A model generated the notes under the pieces. That model was given only the letters and a program-made list of their open reading frames with translations. It did no database searches and was not told where the DNA came from. The translations under genes were made by a program, and so were the position numbers. From Candidatus Binatus sp. (lineage in GTDB: Bacteria; Desulfobacterota; Binatia; Binatales; Binataceae), in the NCBI RefSeq assembly GCF_036567905.1, contig NZ_DATCTO010000008.1:1-64000 (forward strand): a DNA stretch of 64,000 nucleotides, in the 5' to 3' direction. Of the stretch, positions 1 to 7,102 are shown piece by piece (the first letter of the stretch is position 1; each line of letters begins with the position of its first letter).

Positions 1-60
1 CGAAAATCTGCGCAGCGCATCTTTTCGCGACTACACTATAGAAGAGCCCGCGGCAGGGCT
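1..60. repeat. Intergenic repeat, second copy at 945-1004
   Basis: Bases 1-60 align without gaps to 945-1004, with close to 87% identity by eye, so the DUF3501 gene lies between two copies of the same intergenic sequence. The first 21 bases are identical in both copies. No reading frame here resembles a protein, and the copies run into the palindromic repeats described separately. Confidence 0.8.
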
Positions 61-98
61 CAGCCCTGCCCGATGGCGGGCGCGGACCGTGCAACGAC

Positions 99-146
99 TT
101 AATGCTGCGCTGCCGTCGCCACGGCCAGGGGCTGCGGCCCCTGCAC
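99..146. repeat. Palindromic intergenic repeat, CTGCGG-loop variant
   Basis: The core at 127-142 reads AGGGGC-TGCG-GCCCCT, a perfect hairpin, and is followed by a tail ending in taagaaaagac, the same tail that follows the copy at 3144. The preceding 32 bases (99-130) recur with one mismatch at 51492-51523, 51 kb away. It belongs to the same family as the copies at 825, 907, 1001, 3144 and 51423. Confidence 0.75.
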
Positions 147-207
147 GCGGTGCTAAGAAAAGACTCGAACAGGTTACGCAAAGCTCTCGGCGCAAGGAGA
201 ATGACGA

Positions 208-789
208 TTGAAGACGATCGCTTTCGACGAAATACTTCCGCTGGCCGATTACCAACGGGTGCGCGAGCGGCTGCGCCCCCTGTTTATTCATGAGAAGGAA
301 CGGCGCCGGCTCCATGTCGGATCGCATCTGACGCTGCTGTTCGAAAACGCGCAGACTGCGTGGTACCAGATCGAAGAAATGATCAGGGCCGAGAAAATGA
401 CGGAGCGCGAAGCGATTGCGCACGAAATCGACACTTACAACGAATTGCTTCCGGCCGCGGGCGAAATTGCCGCGACGCTGTTGATCGAATACGCCGAGGC
501 GCAGGAACGCGACGCCGCTTTGATCCGGCTGGTCGGACTGGAACGCCACTTGTGGCTGAAGGCGGGAGCGCAAAGGATCGCGGCGAGATTCGACGATCGT
601 CAGATGTCAGGCGAAAAAATCAGCGCGGTCCAATTTGTCAGGTTCAACATGGAGGGCGTGGACGCGGCCCGGTTGCTTGAACTCGCCGGCAAGGGCGAGG
701 CAGCGGTGGAGGCGGATCACCCGAGCCTGGCGGCACGCGGCGCGATCGGCGGACTGCTGGCGGCGTCGCTGGCGGAGGATCTGCGCTAG
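208..789 (+). CDS. DUF3501 family protein
   Basis: This 193-residue protein matches the DUF3501 family along its length: an acidic-basic N-terminal half with RRRLHVGSHLTLLFEN (about 31-46), QIEEMIRAEKM (about 54-64) and an EIDTYNELLP segment (about 73-82), then a variable C-terminal half. The family has no proven biochemical role; genes of this type often sit beside rubrerythrin-like and iron-sulfur proteins, but no such partner lies within 200 bp on either side. The start is TTG: a stop occupies 202-204 in frame, and AAGGAGA at 194-200 lies 7 bases upstream. An ATG at 201 touches the ribosome-binding site and opens only a short unrelated frame. Soluble, with no signal peptide. Confidence 0.85.
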   Translation: MKTIAFDEILPLADYQRVRERLRPLFIHEKERRRLHVGSHLTLLFENAQTAWYQIEEMIRAEKMTEREAIAHEIDTYNELLPAAGEIAATLLIEYAEAQERDAALIRLVGLERHLWLKAGAQRIAARFDDRQMSGEKISAVQFVRFNMEGVDAARLLELAGKGEAAVEADHPSLAARGAIGGLLAASLAEDLR

Positions 790-804
790 CGGGAGATTGA
801 ATGC

Positions 805-853
805 GGAACCCACCGTGGGTTCCGGCAGGGGTGACCCCTGCACCCAGTATTAA
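805..853. repeat. Two adjacent hairpins, including palindromic repeat with TGA loop
   Basis: Just after the DUF3501 stop, GGAACCCA/TGGGTTCC (805-823) forms an 8-bp stem with a 3-base loop. Next to it, GCAGGGG-TGA-CCCCTGC (825-841) is the core of the dispersed palindromic repeat family, followed by the tail acccagtattaag. Neither hairpin has a T-tract on the plus strand, so a terminator role for the upstream gene is possible but not shown. Confidence 0.7.
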
Positions 854-906
854 GGCCGCCCGCCGTTGGCGGCGGCATGAAGGAAGAATCACCTGCGCGG
901 TGGGCG

Positions 907-1026
907 GCAGGGGCTGCGGCCCCTGCACCCGCAGTGAGAAGACGCGAAAATCTGCGCAGCGCATCCTTTCGCGACTGCACGATGGAAGAGGCCGCGGGTA
1001 GGGGTGACCCCTGCACCCAATGTTAA
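907..1026. repeat. Repeat cluster: CTGCGG-loop palindrome, 60-bp repeat copy, TGA-loop palindrome
   Basis: From left to right the stretch holds a perfect palindrome at 907-926 (GCAGGGG, loop, CCCCTGC), the second copy of the 60-bp repeat (945-1004), and another TGA-loop palindrome at 1000-1014 with tail acccaatgttaaa. Bases 790-1183 otherwise contain no gene that I can support. Confidence 0.75.
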
Positions 1027-1124
1027 AACAAAGATGCGGCCTGACGGCCTGTTAGAAGGGTAAGGGGGAATTTACCTCGCCCAAGTCAGGATGCCATGGC
1101 CGACGCCGGCATAGTGCACAAAGA

Positions 1125-1160
1125 CGAACACCGAATCCGGCATTCCGGATTCGGTGTTCG
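1125..1160 (-). terminator. Perfect 16-bp stem-loop, likely terminator of the NHL-type gene
   Basis: Bases 1125-1140 and 1145-1160 are exact reverse complements with a 4-base loop. Read on the minus strand the hairpin lies just beyond the stop of the gene at 1184-2743 and is followed by TCTTTGTG, a poor T-tract. Placement and stem strength suggest transcription termination, perhaps inefficient. Confidence 0.65.
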
Positions 1161-1183
1161 CTGTTTCGTGGTTTCGGTAAGAG

Positions 1184-2743
1184 TTAGTCCCGGGTGGCGC
1201 TAACTGTGGACGAGCCGGTAGGTACCGGCGTGGGCGTGAACGCCGACAGGGCAACGCCGACCGGCAAGTTCATTTTTGCGTGCGGTCCTGAAACGATCAG
1301 CGTCGGGGGAATATCGCCGCCGGTCGTAGGAAAATCGGTAAACATCAGCAGCGAATTGTTGCCGGCGTTTACGACGTACAGCGCGTTGTCGGCCGCGTCG
1401 ATCGCGATGCCCTCCGGAACATTGAGTTTCGTGTGTCTGCCTTGAATCACGCCTTCCAGCTGGCCTTCGAAGAAGAAGGTAGCGGTATTGAAATTCGTGA
1501 ACGGATAGAAGATTTTGATGCTGTTATCGCCGTAGTCTGTCACGTACACGTCGTCATCCTGGTCGACCGCAGCAGCTATCGGTTGTTGCAATGTGCCCGC
1601 AGTCGCACCGAACAAACCCATTAGGGAAGTCGGATATGCGTCGCCGGACGAGCCAGGAGCATACACGGTTACGTACCGAGGGGCACACGAGAGGTCGAAG
1701 GCGTCGGCGCCGGCGTTGTTCACGACGAACAGGTAGCCAGATTCGTCAAACGTGAGGCCTGCCGGGCCCGCCAAGAGACTGAAGCATCCGCCGATGGTGG
1801 CGTTCTGCGTGTAGGGGTGTAGGCTGAACGGGTTGATCGCGTCCACCGTCCAGTTGCCCAAGGGTGCAACCTCGCTGCTGTAGGCGGGGTAAGCAGCCAA
1901 CGTCGATCTATCATACATGGTAATCGTGCCCAAGCCCGTGCCGGGCGCGATCGGCCCCGCCCCGCACACTCCGGGGTGATGCTTGGTAGGTTCAATGTTC
2001 GAGGGCGCAGGCGCGCAGGCGGCCTGATTGCAGGTAAGTGTAGGGTTGGGATTCCAAGGGCAGTCAGGAGAGCCGCCTACAACGGGGAACTGATTCGCAA
2101 CCGCCACGACATCGTGCCCGGGATTGACCCCATCGTAGGGGCTTTCAAACGCCACGCCCTGGGGATAGAAGACGCCGGTAGTGTTGGGAGCACCGAACGC
2201 GAAATTCGGTGAGCAAATTATATTTTCCGGCGCTGAGTTGCCGGTCGACTGTGGCCCGAAGAGCTCGACCAAACCGGTGCCATAGGCGGGAGCGGTCGCG
2301 GGCTCGCCAAAAGGACCGCAGCCGGTAATATCGAAAAAGTCGATCGGTATCGCCACCGCGATGTGATCGTCCACCGAGCTCACTGAGTCGCCAGCCGCAC
2401 CGGTGCTGGCGCCCAAAAGCGTGGCCGGGCCTCTGATCCAAAATTCAGGCCTGGCATTGTGCCTCGAACCGGCGGCGAATGTCTCGAGGCTGCCGTCGAA
2501 AACAGCGCCATAACTGGACACAACGACCGTGTCTTCCAGAACGTTGGCCATGGAGATGTTAGTCTTTTTCTTAGATTTCGCGTAGCTGGTGCCCGCTGTC
2601 CCCGCGACGAGCGCAGCGACGGCGAACACCACGGCCACGAGCGAAAGCCGCCGAGCGACCCCCATAAGCTTCAGCGCCCGTGGGTGCGCCAATGAGATCC
2701 CATCCCTGCCTTGAGTCATCGCCTGCATCCTTCCATGCGTCAT
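1184..2743 (-). CDS. Secreted NHL-repeat beta-propeller-like protein
   Basis: A 519-residue exported protein of unknown function. After a basic N-terminal region a hydrophobic stretch (about 33-50) ending in TSYAKS looks like a signal peptide with an AxA-type site. The mature part holds blade-like repeats: GLTFDESGYLFVVNNAG (about 336-352), AAVDQDDDVYVTDYGDNSIKIF and IAIDAADNALYVVNAGNNSLL. These are the hydrophobic-strand plus D-G/N-x-[LV]-[YF]-V-[VT] patterns of NHL/SMP-30-type propellers, which usually bind ligands or other proteins. The C-terminus is rich in Pro, Thr and Ser. The ATG at 2743 makes a long n-region; an ATG at 2719 with GGAAGG upstream is an equally good start. It stands alone and is closed by the hairpin at 1125-1160. 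Confidence 0.7.
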   Translation of the reverse strand: MTHGRMQAMTQGRDGISLAHPRALKLMGVARRLSLVAVVFAVAALVAGTAGTSYAKSKKKTNISMANVLEDTVVVSSYGAVFDGSLETFAAGSRHNARPEFWIRGPATLLGASTGAAGDSVSSVDDHIAVAIPIDFFDITGCGPFGEPATAPAYGTGLVELFGPQSTGNSAPENIICSPNFAFGAPNTTGVFYPQGVAFESPYDGVNPGHDVVAVANQFPVVGGSPDCPWNPNPTLTCNQAACAPAPSNIEPTKHHPGVCGAGPIAPGTGLGTITMYDRSTLAAYPAYSSEVAPLGNWTVDAINPFSLHPYTQNATIGGCFSLLAGPAGLTFDESGYLFVVNNAGADAFDLSCAPRYVTVYAPGSSGDAYPTSLMGLFGATAGTLQQPIAAAVDQDDDVYVTDYGDNSIKIFYPFTNFNTATFFFEGQLEGVIQGRHTKLNVPEGIAIDAADNALYVVNAGNNSLLMFTDFPTTGGDIPPTLIVSGPHAKMNLPVGVALSAFTPTPVPTGSSTVSATRD

Positions 2744-3401
2744 TGTTTCTAACCCCCGCCGAGTCGAATCGGTGTCCCGTCTGCTGACCCAATCAGCCTA
2801 GAAAACCCGCGCGGCCGTCAGTTCGTTCTCCTCTCCCCGCGGAGCCAACGCAGGCCCCGCCAAGTTCCGGAAATCGCCCCGGACGCGCATTCGGTCGTCG
2901 TACCTACACTGATCAGACGACAAATTCAAGTGCGACGTAACTCTTTGTTCATGATCGCAGTTGACGGTCAATCCAGAATCAAGCGTGCGAATTGCGTCCA
3001 ATCAAGACGGAACTTTATTCATTTGCCCGGGGGGATCGCAACTGCCGCCCGGTATAAGGGCCCACGAAGCGGGCTCAAGACTCTGCTCGGCTGATATTTC
3101 CCCGGCAGCAGAACCCTGAATCGCGCGCGCCCGTGGGCACGGGGCAGGGGTGACCCCTGCACCCACCGTTAAGAAAAGACACCCGTGGGCACGGGAGGCC
3201 AGTATTGAGAAGAGGAAACAGGGCGCGCGGTAATCGGACTCTCACTTCGTCCTCTCCCTGGCAGGAGAGGAAAATAAAAATAAAGCGGTTTCGCTGTGCG
3301 CTCCGCCCCGTATCAAATTGAAACGACCGAATCGGGAATCGCCAATATCACGCGGCGCTTAACGGACGGTTGCCAACGCATTACCGGCGCATGCACCCTT
3401 C
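2744..3401. other. Gene-free spacer between divergent genes
   Basis: About 660 bases separate the NHL-type gene from the porin-like gene, which diverge. I see no coding region. It holds the repeat cluster at 3130-3195 and a 7-bp hairpin CCTCTCC/GGAGAGG at 3251-3270 followed by an A-rich run. Promoters for both flanking genes must lie here. Confidence 0.6.
3130..3195. repeat. TGA-loop palindrome flanked by two CCCGTG-GG-CACGGG hairpins
   Basis: The family core GCAGGGG-TGA-CCCCTGC spans 3144-3160 with the tail acccaccgttaagaaaagac. Identical 14-base hairpins CCCGTGGGCACGGG lie directly on each side (3130-3143 and 3182-3195). Confidence 0.75.
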
Positions 3402-3429
3402 TTGACAAGGCATGGGGGGGAATGATACC
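3402..3429 (+). promoter_or_regulatory. Candidate sigma-70-type promoter for the porin-like gene
   Basis: A perfect -35 hexamer TTGACA lies at 3402-3407. The best -10 at 16 bp spacing is GATACC (3424-3429), which is weak. It would start a transcript near 3436 with a leader of about 107 bases before the ATG at 3543. Confidence 0.4.
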
Positions 3430-3542
3430 TAAGCCGCGTTCGTAGATTCTTGCGCGCGAACGGGGAATGAGTGTCTGACGCTTGCCTGGTGGACAATCGG
3501 GCGAGGAGTCGTAACCACGAGGGCTCCAGCTTGGGGGTGACT

Positions 3543-5465
3543 ATGCAGAACGGGAATCAGGGATTCGGCGGAACGCGGTGGCGGAGTCTATTGGTGGCCG
3601 CCGTGGCAACGGTCGGGACGCTATGGACATCGGTCGCAATGGCGACGATCACACAGGGTGATTTTTCAGTCTTTGGGTTTTTCGAAACTCGCGATGCGGG
3701 TCGCTGGGGCGAAGGCAGCTCGAGCATCGACTCGACGCCGACGAGGTATGTTAATTCGGGCACCCAGAGGTACGCGATGCCCGGGCAATCGTTCGGGATG
3801 ACGGGCGGCAGTTTCGATTTCAATCATTGGGATCTGGTCGAGCAGCGCAACCTTGCAGACGTGCGGCCCGATTACCACATGATCAAGAACTACAAGTTCC
3901 TCGGCCGCTTCGACACGCTGCTAATCAAAGATGCGGACTTCTTCGCGTACTACCGGCCCTGGTACGACTCATACGGTTCGTTAAAGAACGATGGCCGGCA
4001 GAGGCCGAACACGGACGTGATCCCGTACTCAGCGCAAGGAGGCAGCGCGCTGCAACAGCAGTACTTCAAGGACGATCTGCGCGAGTATTATGCGCAGTTG
4101 AACTTTACCGACAACTTCTCAGCACGTATCGGCAAGCAGCAGGTCATCTGGACGGAAGCCGACGCGCTGTCAGGAACCGAAGTCACCAACCCGGTCAATG
4201 CGTCATGGCACGGAGTTTACGGCGCAGAGTCGCTCGAAGACGTGCGCACAAACGTGCGGATGATCAAGCTGAACTACATCCTGCCGGATTTCTTGAAGAC
4301 CGCCAACAACGAGATTGAGGCCTTCGTCATCCCCGGCGACTTCCAGGGCGCTGGGATTAACACCCAAACAGACCCGCGCAACCCGTGGGCTGTTCCGGCC
4401 GCACTGTTCGGTGGCTGCCATGTTTGTGGCTCGGGGCTTGACAGCCCGTTTCCGTTTAACATCAACCAGAACGGGCAGATGGTAAACGTCAATCAGGTGC
4501 CCAACACCATTGGATGGAACTCCGCACAGTCGATGATCGCGCTGCCCTTCGGCCCCAAGATTGGCGGGCGCCAAACGTATCAATATTACGACGTTGTGCT
4601 GAAGACTCTGGGCAGGAGGCCATCAAACTCCCTGGAAAACAGCGAGTTCGGAGCACGTTATTCGACCCTGCTGCCGATTGGCAACGGACTCCAGGCCAGC
4701 TTCATCTACTTGTACGAATACCGCGATGCACGCCCTTCGAATTGCACGAACTGCGGGCCGGCCGCGGTGGGCGAGCCGGGCGCGGTTGGCCTTGGCGGTG
4801 CCTTCCCGGGCGACTTCATAGCCCCCGGGATTTTTACCCACCGGCCTCATGCGGGTGTGCCCGTGGGCGGTATGTTTGAGGTCCTTTCCGAGGTCAACTA
4901 TAGGCGCAACAGTTTTTTCGGCATGACGGGAACCTATTACGATAAAGACCTGACCGACATCGTGTACCGCTATGACATTTTGTACCAGCCGGATCACGCG
5001 GTGGGCGTTCCGACTTTCGTCAGCCCGACGGGATCGGCCTGGACCCAGCTTACCCGCTGGATTATCGCGGGCGACCGTCCGACGTACATCCCCTGGCTAT
5101 CGAAGCAGCACACGTTCCTGACGGCTCAGTACACGCTGACGTGGCAGCCGGATCGCCCGATGGATGCGACGACCATCCTAACCTCGGCCGGCAAGGACCG
5201 TGAGATCAGCAACATCGCGTTCCTGTCGGCAACGAACTGGCTGATGAACGGGCAGTTGACGGCCGGCAACGTGATCCTGTGGGATATCGACGACAACGTC
5301 GGCGAGCTGTCGACCACCAACGTTTACCGGTATTCACGAAACATTCTGCTCGGGTTGAATGCTGAGTGGTTCATCGGACGCAGCGGGCGCTTCACCGATC
5401 CGTACCTGCTGAGCCGCGAGCAGCGTTTCAACGAGCTGGAGTTCACCTTCACCTACGAAATCTAG
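3543..5465 (+). CDS. DUF1302-like outer-membrane beta-barrel protein
   Basis: A 640-residue exported protein. The first 35 residues form a signal peptide (basic, then hydrophobic, ending SVAMA). The rest alternates aromatic and polar residues as in outer-membrane barrels and ends in an EFTFTYEI strand. The segment ARIGKQQVIWTEAD (about 198-211) and the following NPVNASWHGVYG resemble the conserved R-x-G-[RK]-Q-x-x-x-W-x-E region of DUF1302 proteins, thought to be porins for hydrophobic compounds. Two CxxC pairs (about 291-294 and 401-404) are unusual for a barrel and may form disulfides. I chose ATG 3543 because it gives a normal signal peptide and has GGGGGTG upstream; GTG 3471 would add 24 residues. 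It is a monocistron ended by a strong terminator. Function inferred from fold only. Confidence 0.75.
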   Translation: MQNGNQGFGGTRWRSLLVAAVATVGTLWTSVAMATITQGDFSVFGFFETRDAGRWGEGSSSIDSTPTRYVNSGTQRYAMPGQSFGMTGGSFDFNHWDLVEQRNLADVRPDYHMIKNYKFLGRFDTLLIKDADFFAYYRPWYDSYGSLKNDGRQRPNTDVIPYSAQGGSALQQQYFKDDLREYYAQLNFTDNFSARIGKQQVIWTEADALSGTEVTNPVNASWHGVYGAESLEDVRTNVRMIKLNYILPDFLKTANNEIEAFVIPGDFQGAGINTQTDPRNPWAVPAALFGGCHVCGSGLDSPFPFNINQNGQMVNVNQVPNTIGWNSAQSMIALPFGPKIGGRQTYQYYDVVLKTLGRRPSNSLENSEFGARYSTLLPIGNGLQASFIYLYEYRDARPSNCTNCGPAAVGEPGAVGLGGAFPGDFIAPGIFTHRPHAGVPVGGMFEVLSEVNYRRNSFFGMTGTYYDKDLTDIVYRYDILYQPDHAVGVPTFVSPTGSAWTQLTRWIIAGDRPTYIPWLSKQHTFLTAQYTLTWQPDRPMDATTILTSAGKDREISNIAFLSATNWLMNGQLTAGNVILWDIDDNVGELSTTNVYRYSRNILLGLNAEWFIGRSGRFTDPYLLSREQRFNELEFTFTYEI

Positions 5466-5485
5466 AAGTCGATTGGACTGATCGG

Positions 5486-5522
5486 GCGGCTGTGGCATAT
5501 GCTACAGCCGCTTTCTTTTTTC
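5486..5522 (+). terminator. Intrinsic terminator after the porin-like gene
   Basis: GCGGCTGT (5486-5493) pairs with ACAGCCGC (5504-5511), and GCATATGC in the loop can extend the structure. The run CTTTCTTTTTT follows at once. This isolates the porin gene from the polysaccharide locus downstream. Confidence 0.9.
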
Positions 5523-5607
5523 CGGCAGGATGAGGACATCGCTGCGTCGAGTGGCCTGCGACCGGGTTTTTTCGGCTTCATCTGCCACGCCGGCCGCGCA
5601 TATCGCG

Positions 5608-6123
5608 ATGGACGACAATCCACAGACAGACTGGTACCTGGTTCGCACGAAGACCGGCAAGGAGCGCTGGGTCCGCGATCAACTCGCCAACGCAGTGCCG
5701 GAGGTGTTTCTGCCGATGCTCAAAGCGAAGGCGCCGCGATGGGGACGGATGGCGGTGTCGATAGCTCCGCTGTTTCCATGCTACGTGTTCGCGAGGTTCG
5801 ATCTTCAGCGCCAGTACTTCGAGGTAAAATATATGGCCGGGGTGCGCGCGATTGTGTCGGCGGGAATCGATCCGCTGGCGGTGCCCGCGGCGATAGTGTC
5901 GGAGATTCGCCGCCGCGGCGTGGACGACGTGATCGAAATAGCCGACAAACCATTCGGCAGCGGAGAGCGGGTGGTTGTGGTTGACGGTCCGTTCCGTGGA
6001 TTCGAGGCGATTTTCCAGCGTTATCTTTCCGGCGCGGAACGAGTCGCGATTCTGCTCAGTGCCGTCGAATCCGGGGGGCTGCGCGTCGTGCTCTCAGCCT
6101 CGGCGGTCGCCAAAGATAGCTGA
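5608..6123 (+). CDS. Specialised NusG paralogue (RfaH/UpxY/LoaP-type antiterminator)
   Basis: A 171-residue NusG-like protein: an NGN domain starting at WYLVRTKTGKERWVRDQL (about 8-25) and a C-terminal KOW domain at GERVVVVDGPFRGFEAIF (about 119-136). Paralogues of this kind bind RNA polymerase and keep it from terminating inside long polysaccharide or antibiotic operons. It is the first gene of the polysaccharide locus, which is the usual position. The housekeeping NusG would be next to secE and ribosomal genes, so this is the specialised type. An in-frame ATG at 5530 lies immediately after the terminator T-run, leaving no room for a leader, so ATG 5608 is preferred even though no clear ribosome-binding site precedes it. 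The next gene starts 3 bases after its stop. Confidence 0.85.
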   Translation: MDDNPQTDWYLVRTKTGKERWVRDQLANAVPEVFLPMLKAKAPRWGRMAVSIAPLFPCYVFARFDLQRQYFEVKYMAGVRAIVSAGIDPLAVPAAIVSEIRRRGVDDVIEIADKPFGSGERVVVVDGPFRGFEAIFQRYLSGAERVAILLSAVESGGLRVVLSASAVAKDS

Positions 6124-6126
6124 TAG

Positions 6127-6693
6127 ATGCGGTCGGCGGGGGCACTCACAATTATCCGCGCAATGCTGGTGAGCATGACGCTCGCGTGCGCGGCATGTTC
6201 CACGAGTTCGCCGGGATTGGCGATGCCCAAAATGCTGGGGCTCGCGGGACAGCCCAACCTGACGTCGTTTCTGGATGTGCGATTCGGCGATTCGCTGTAT
6301 CGCGTGCAGAACAAGTTTCCATCCGGGGCGATGGAGACGGCGCCCTACGGCGCCGATACCTACCGAATAGACAATATCGAGGTCGGTTCAATCCGCTACG
6401 AGCAGGTGAAGTACGAGTTCACGAGCTATTCGGGCATGCAGCTCGTAATGGCGTGGTTCACGCCTGATTCGAGTGGCAAGGTGCTCGATAAGCTGGTCCA
6501 AGCGGTCGGTCCGCCGAGCGAGCAAAACAGCTCCAAGGGCAGCGCTCCTGCCGACACGCGGGCGTTCTGGCAGCTTCCGCACGGCGAACGCGTCATCTAT
6601 GACGGTCCCAAGCGATTCGTCGCAGTGTTGGGGCCGGGCGGCGGCCCACTGAAGCAAGACGCTGCAGAAAACGAAGCACTGGACAGCCCGTAG
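6127..6693 (+). CDS. Small putative lipoprotein of unknown function
   Basis: A 188-residue protein that I do not recognise. The N-terminus is hydrophobic (about 8-24) and ends in TLACAACS, two cysteines of which either could be lipidated although neither fits the lipobox exactly. The mature part looks like a compact alpha/beta domain (FLDVRFGDSLYRVQNKFPSG, about 45-64) with a Ser/Gly-rich tail. It begins 3 bases after the NusG-like gene and probably shares its transcript. The position suggests an accessory role in polysaccharide export, but that is only context. Confidence 0.65.
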   Translation: MRSAGALTIIRAMLVSMTLACAACSTSSPGLAMPKMLGLAGQPNLTSFLDVRFGDSLYRVQNKFPSGAMETAPYGADTYRIDNIEVGSIRYEQVKYEFTSYSGMQLVMAWFTPDSSGKVLDKLVQAVGPPSEQNSSKGSAPADTRAFWQLPHGERVIYDGPKRFVAVLGPGGGPLKQDAAENEALDSP

Positions 6694-7102
6694 CCGCAGA
6701 TTGTGCGCAAGGGCAGGGCTATCGCGTACGCGCATCAGACACGCTCGTTATCGTGCTTGTGAGGATGAAAGCGCTTGACGTTCGTTTCATTAGCGTGTTA
6801 TAACGCGTCTTCGGAGTTCTCGACGGTAATAAACTAACCAAATTCGATTACTGCAGAGTCGCGTAGGGTCGCGGGCTGCGGTTGGGAATCTGGACGGCGG
6901 TCGCTCAATTTTGGCGAATGATGCCCAAGCCTGACAGCATGGGATGGCGGACGCGTGCCCAAATGGTACGCAAATCAAAACGCTGCTTGTCTGCCCATGA
7001 CCAGCTTTGGCCCTTTCTTTAAGCGGAAATTTAGCTATCATGGCGAGGCTCAGACTTTAGCTGGCATCCGAGGTGGTCGCGCGAGCCGCGGGGAGTCATA
7101 CC
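6694..7102. other. Gene-free spacer with promoter and long leader of the export operon
   Basis: No coding region seen on either strand. The promoter at 6775-6803 would give the Wza-like gene a leader of about 290 bases, long enough for an attenuator or RNA switch. I could not recognise a known riboswitch in it. Confidence 0.55.
6775..6803 (+). promoter_or_regulatory. Strong sigma-70-type promoter upstream of the Wza-like gene
   Basis: TTGACG (6775-6780), a 17-bp spacer, and TTATAA (6798-6803): both hexamers match the consensus in five of six positions with ideal spacing. Transcription would start near 6810. Confidence 0.65.

Noticed and set aside
3251-3280. Hairpin CCTCTCC/GGAGAGG as a terminator
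   Set aside because: It is followed by A-rich, not T-rich, sequence on the plus strand, and on the minus strand the T-run comes before the stem.
6896-6904. GGCGGTCGC resembling the ops recruitment core GGCGGTAGC in the Wza leader
   Set aside because: One mismatch in nine bases is expected about a dozen times by chance in a window of this size, and a similar hit occurs at 39598.
6810-7102. Possible riboswitch in the long leader
   Set aside because: I looked for conserved cyclic-di-GMP, cobalamin and SAM switch motifs and saw no convincing core; a covariance search would be needed to claim one.
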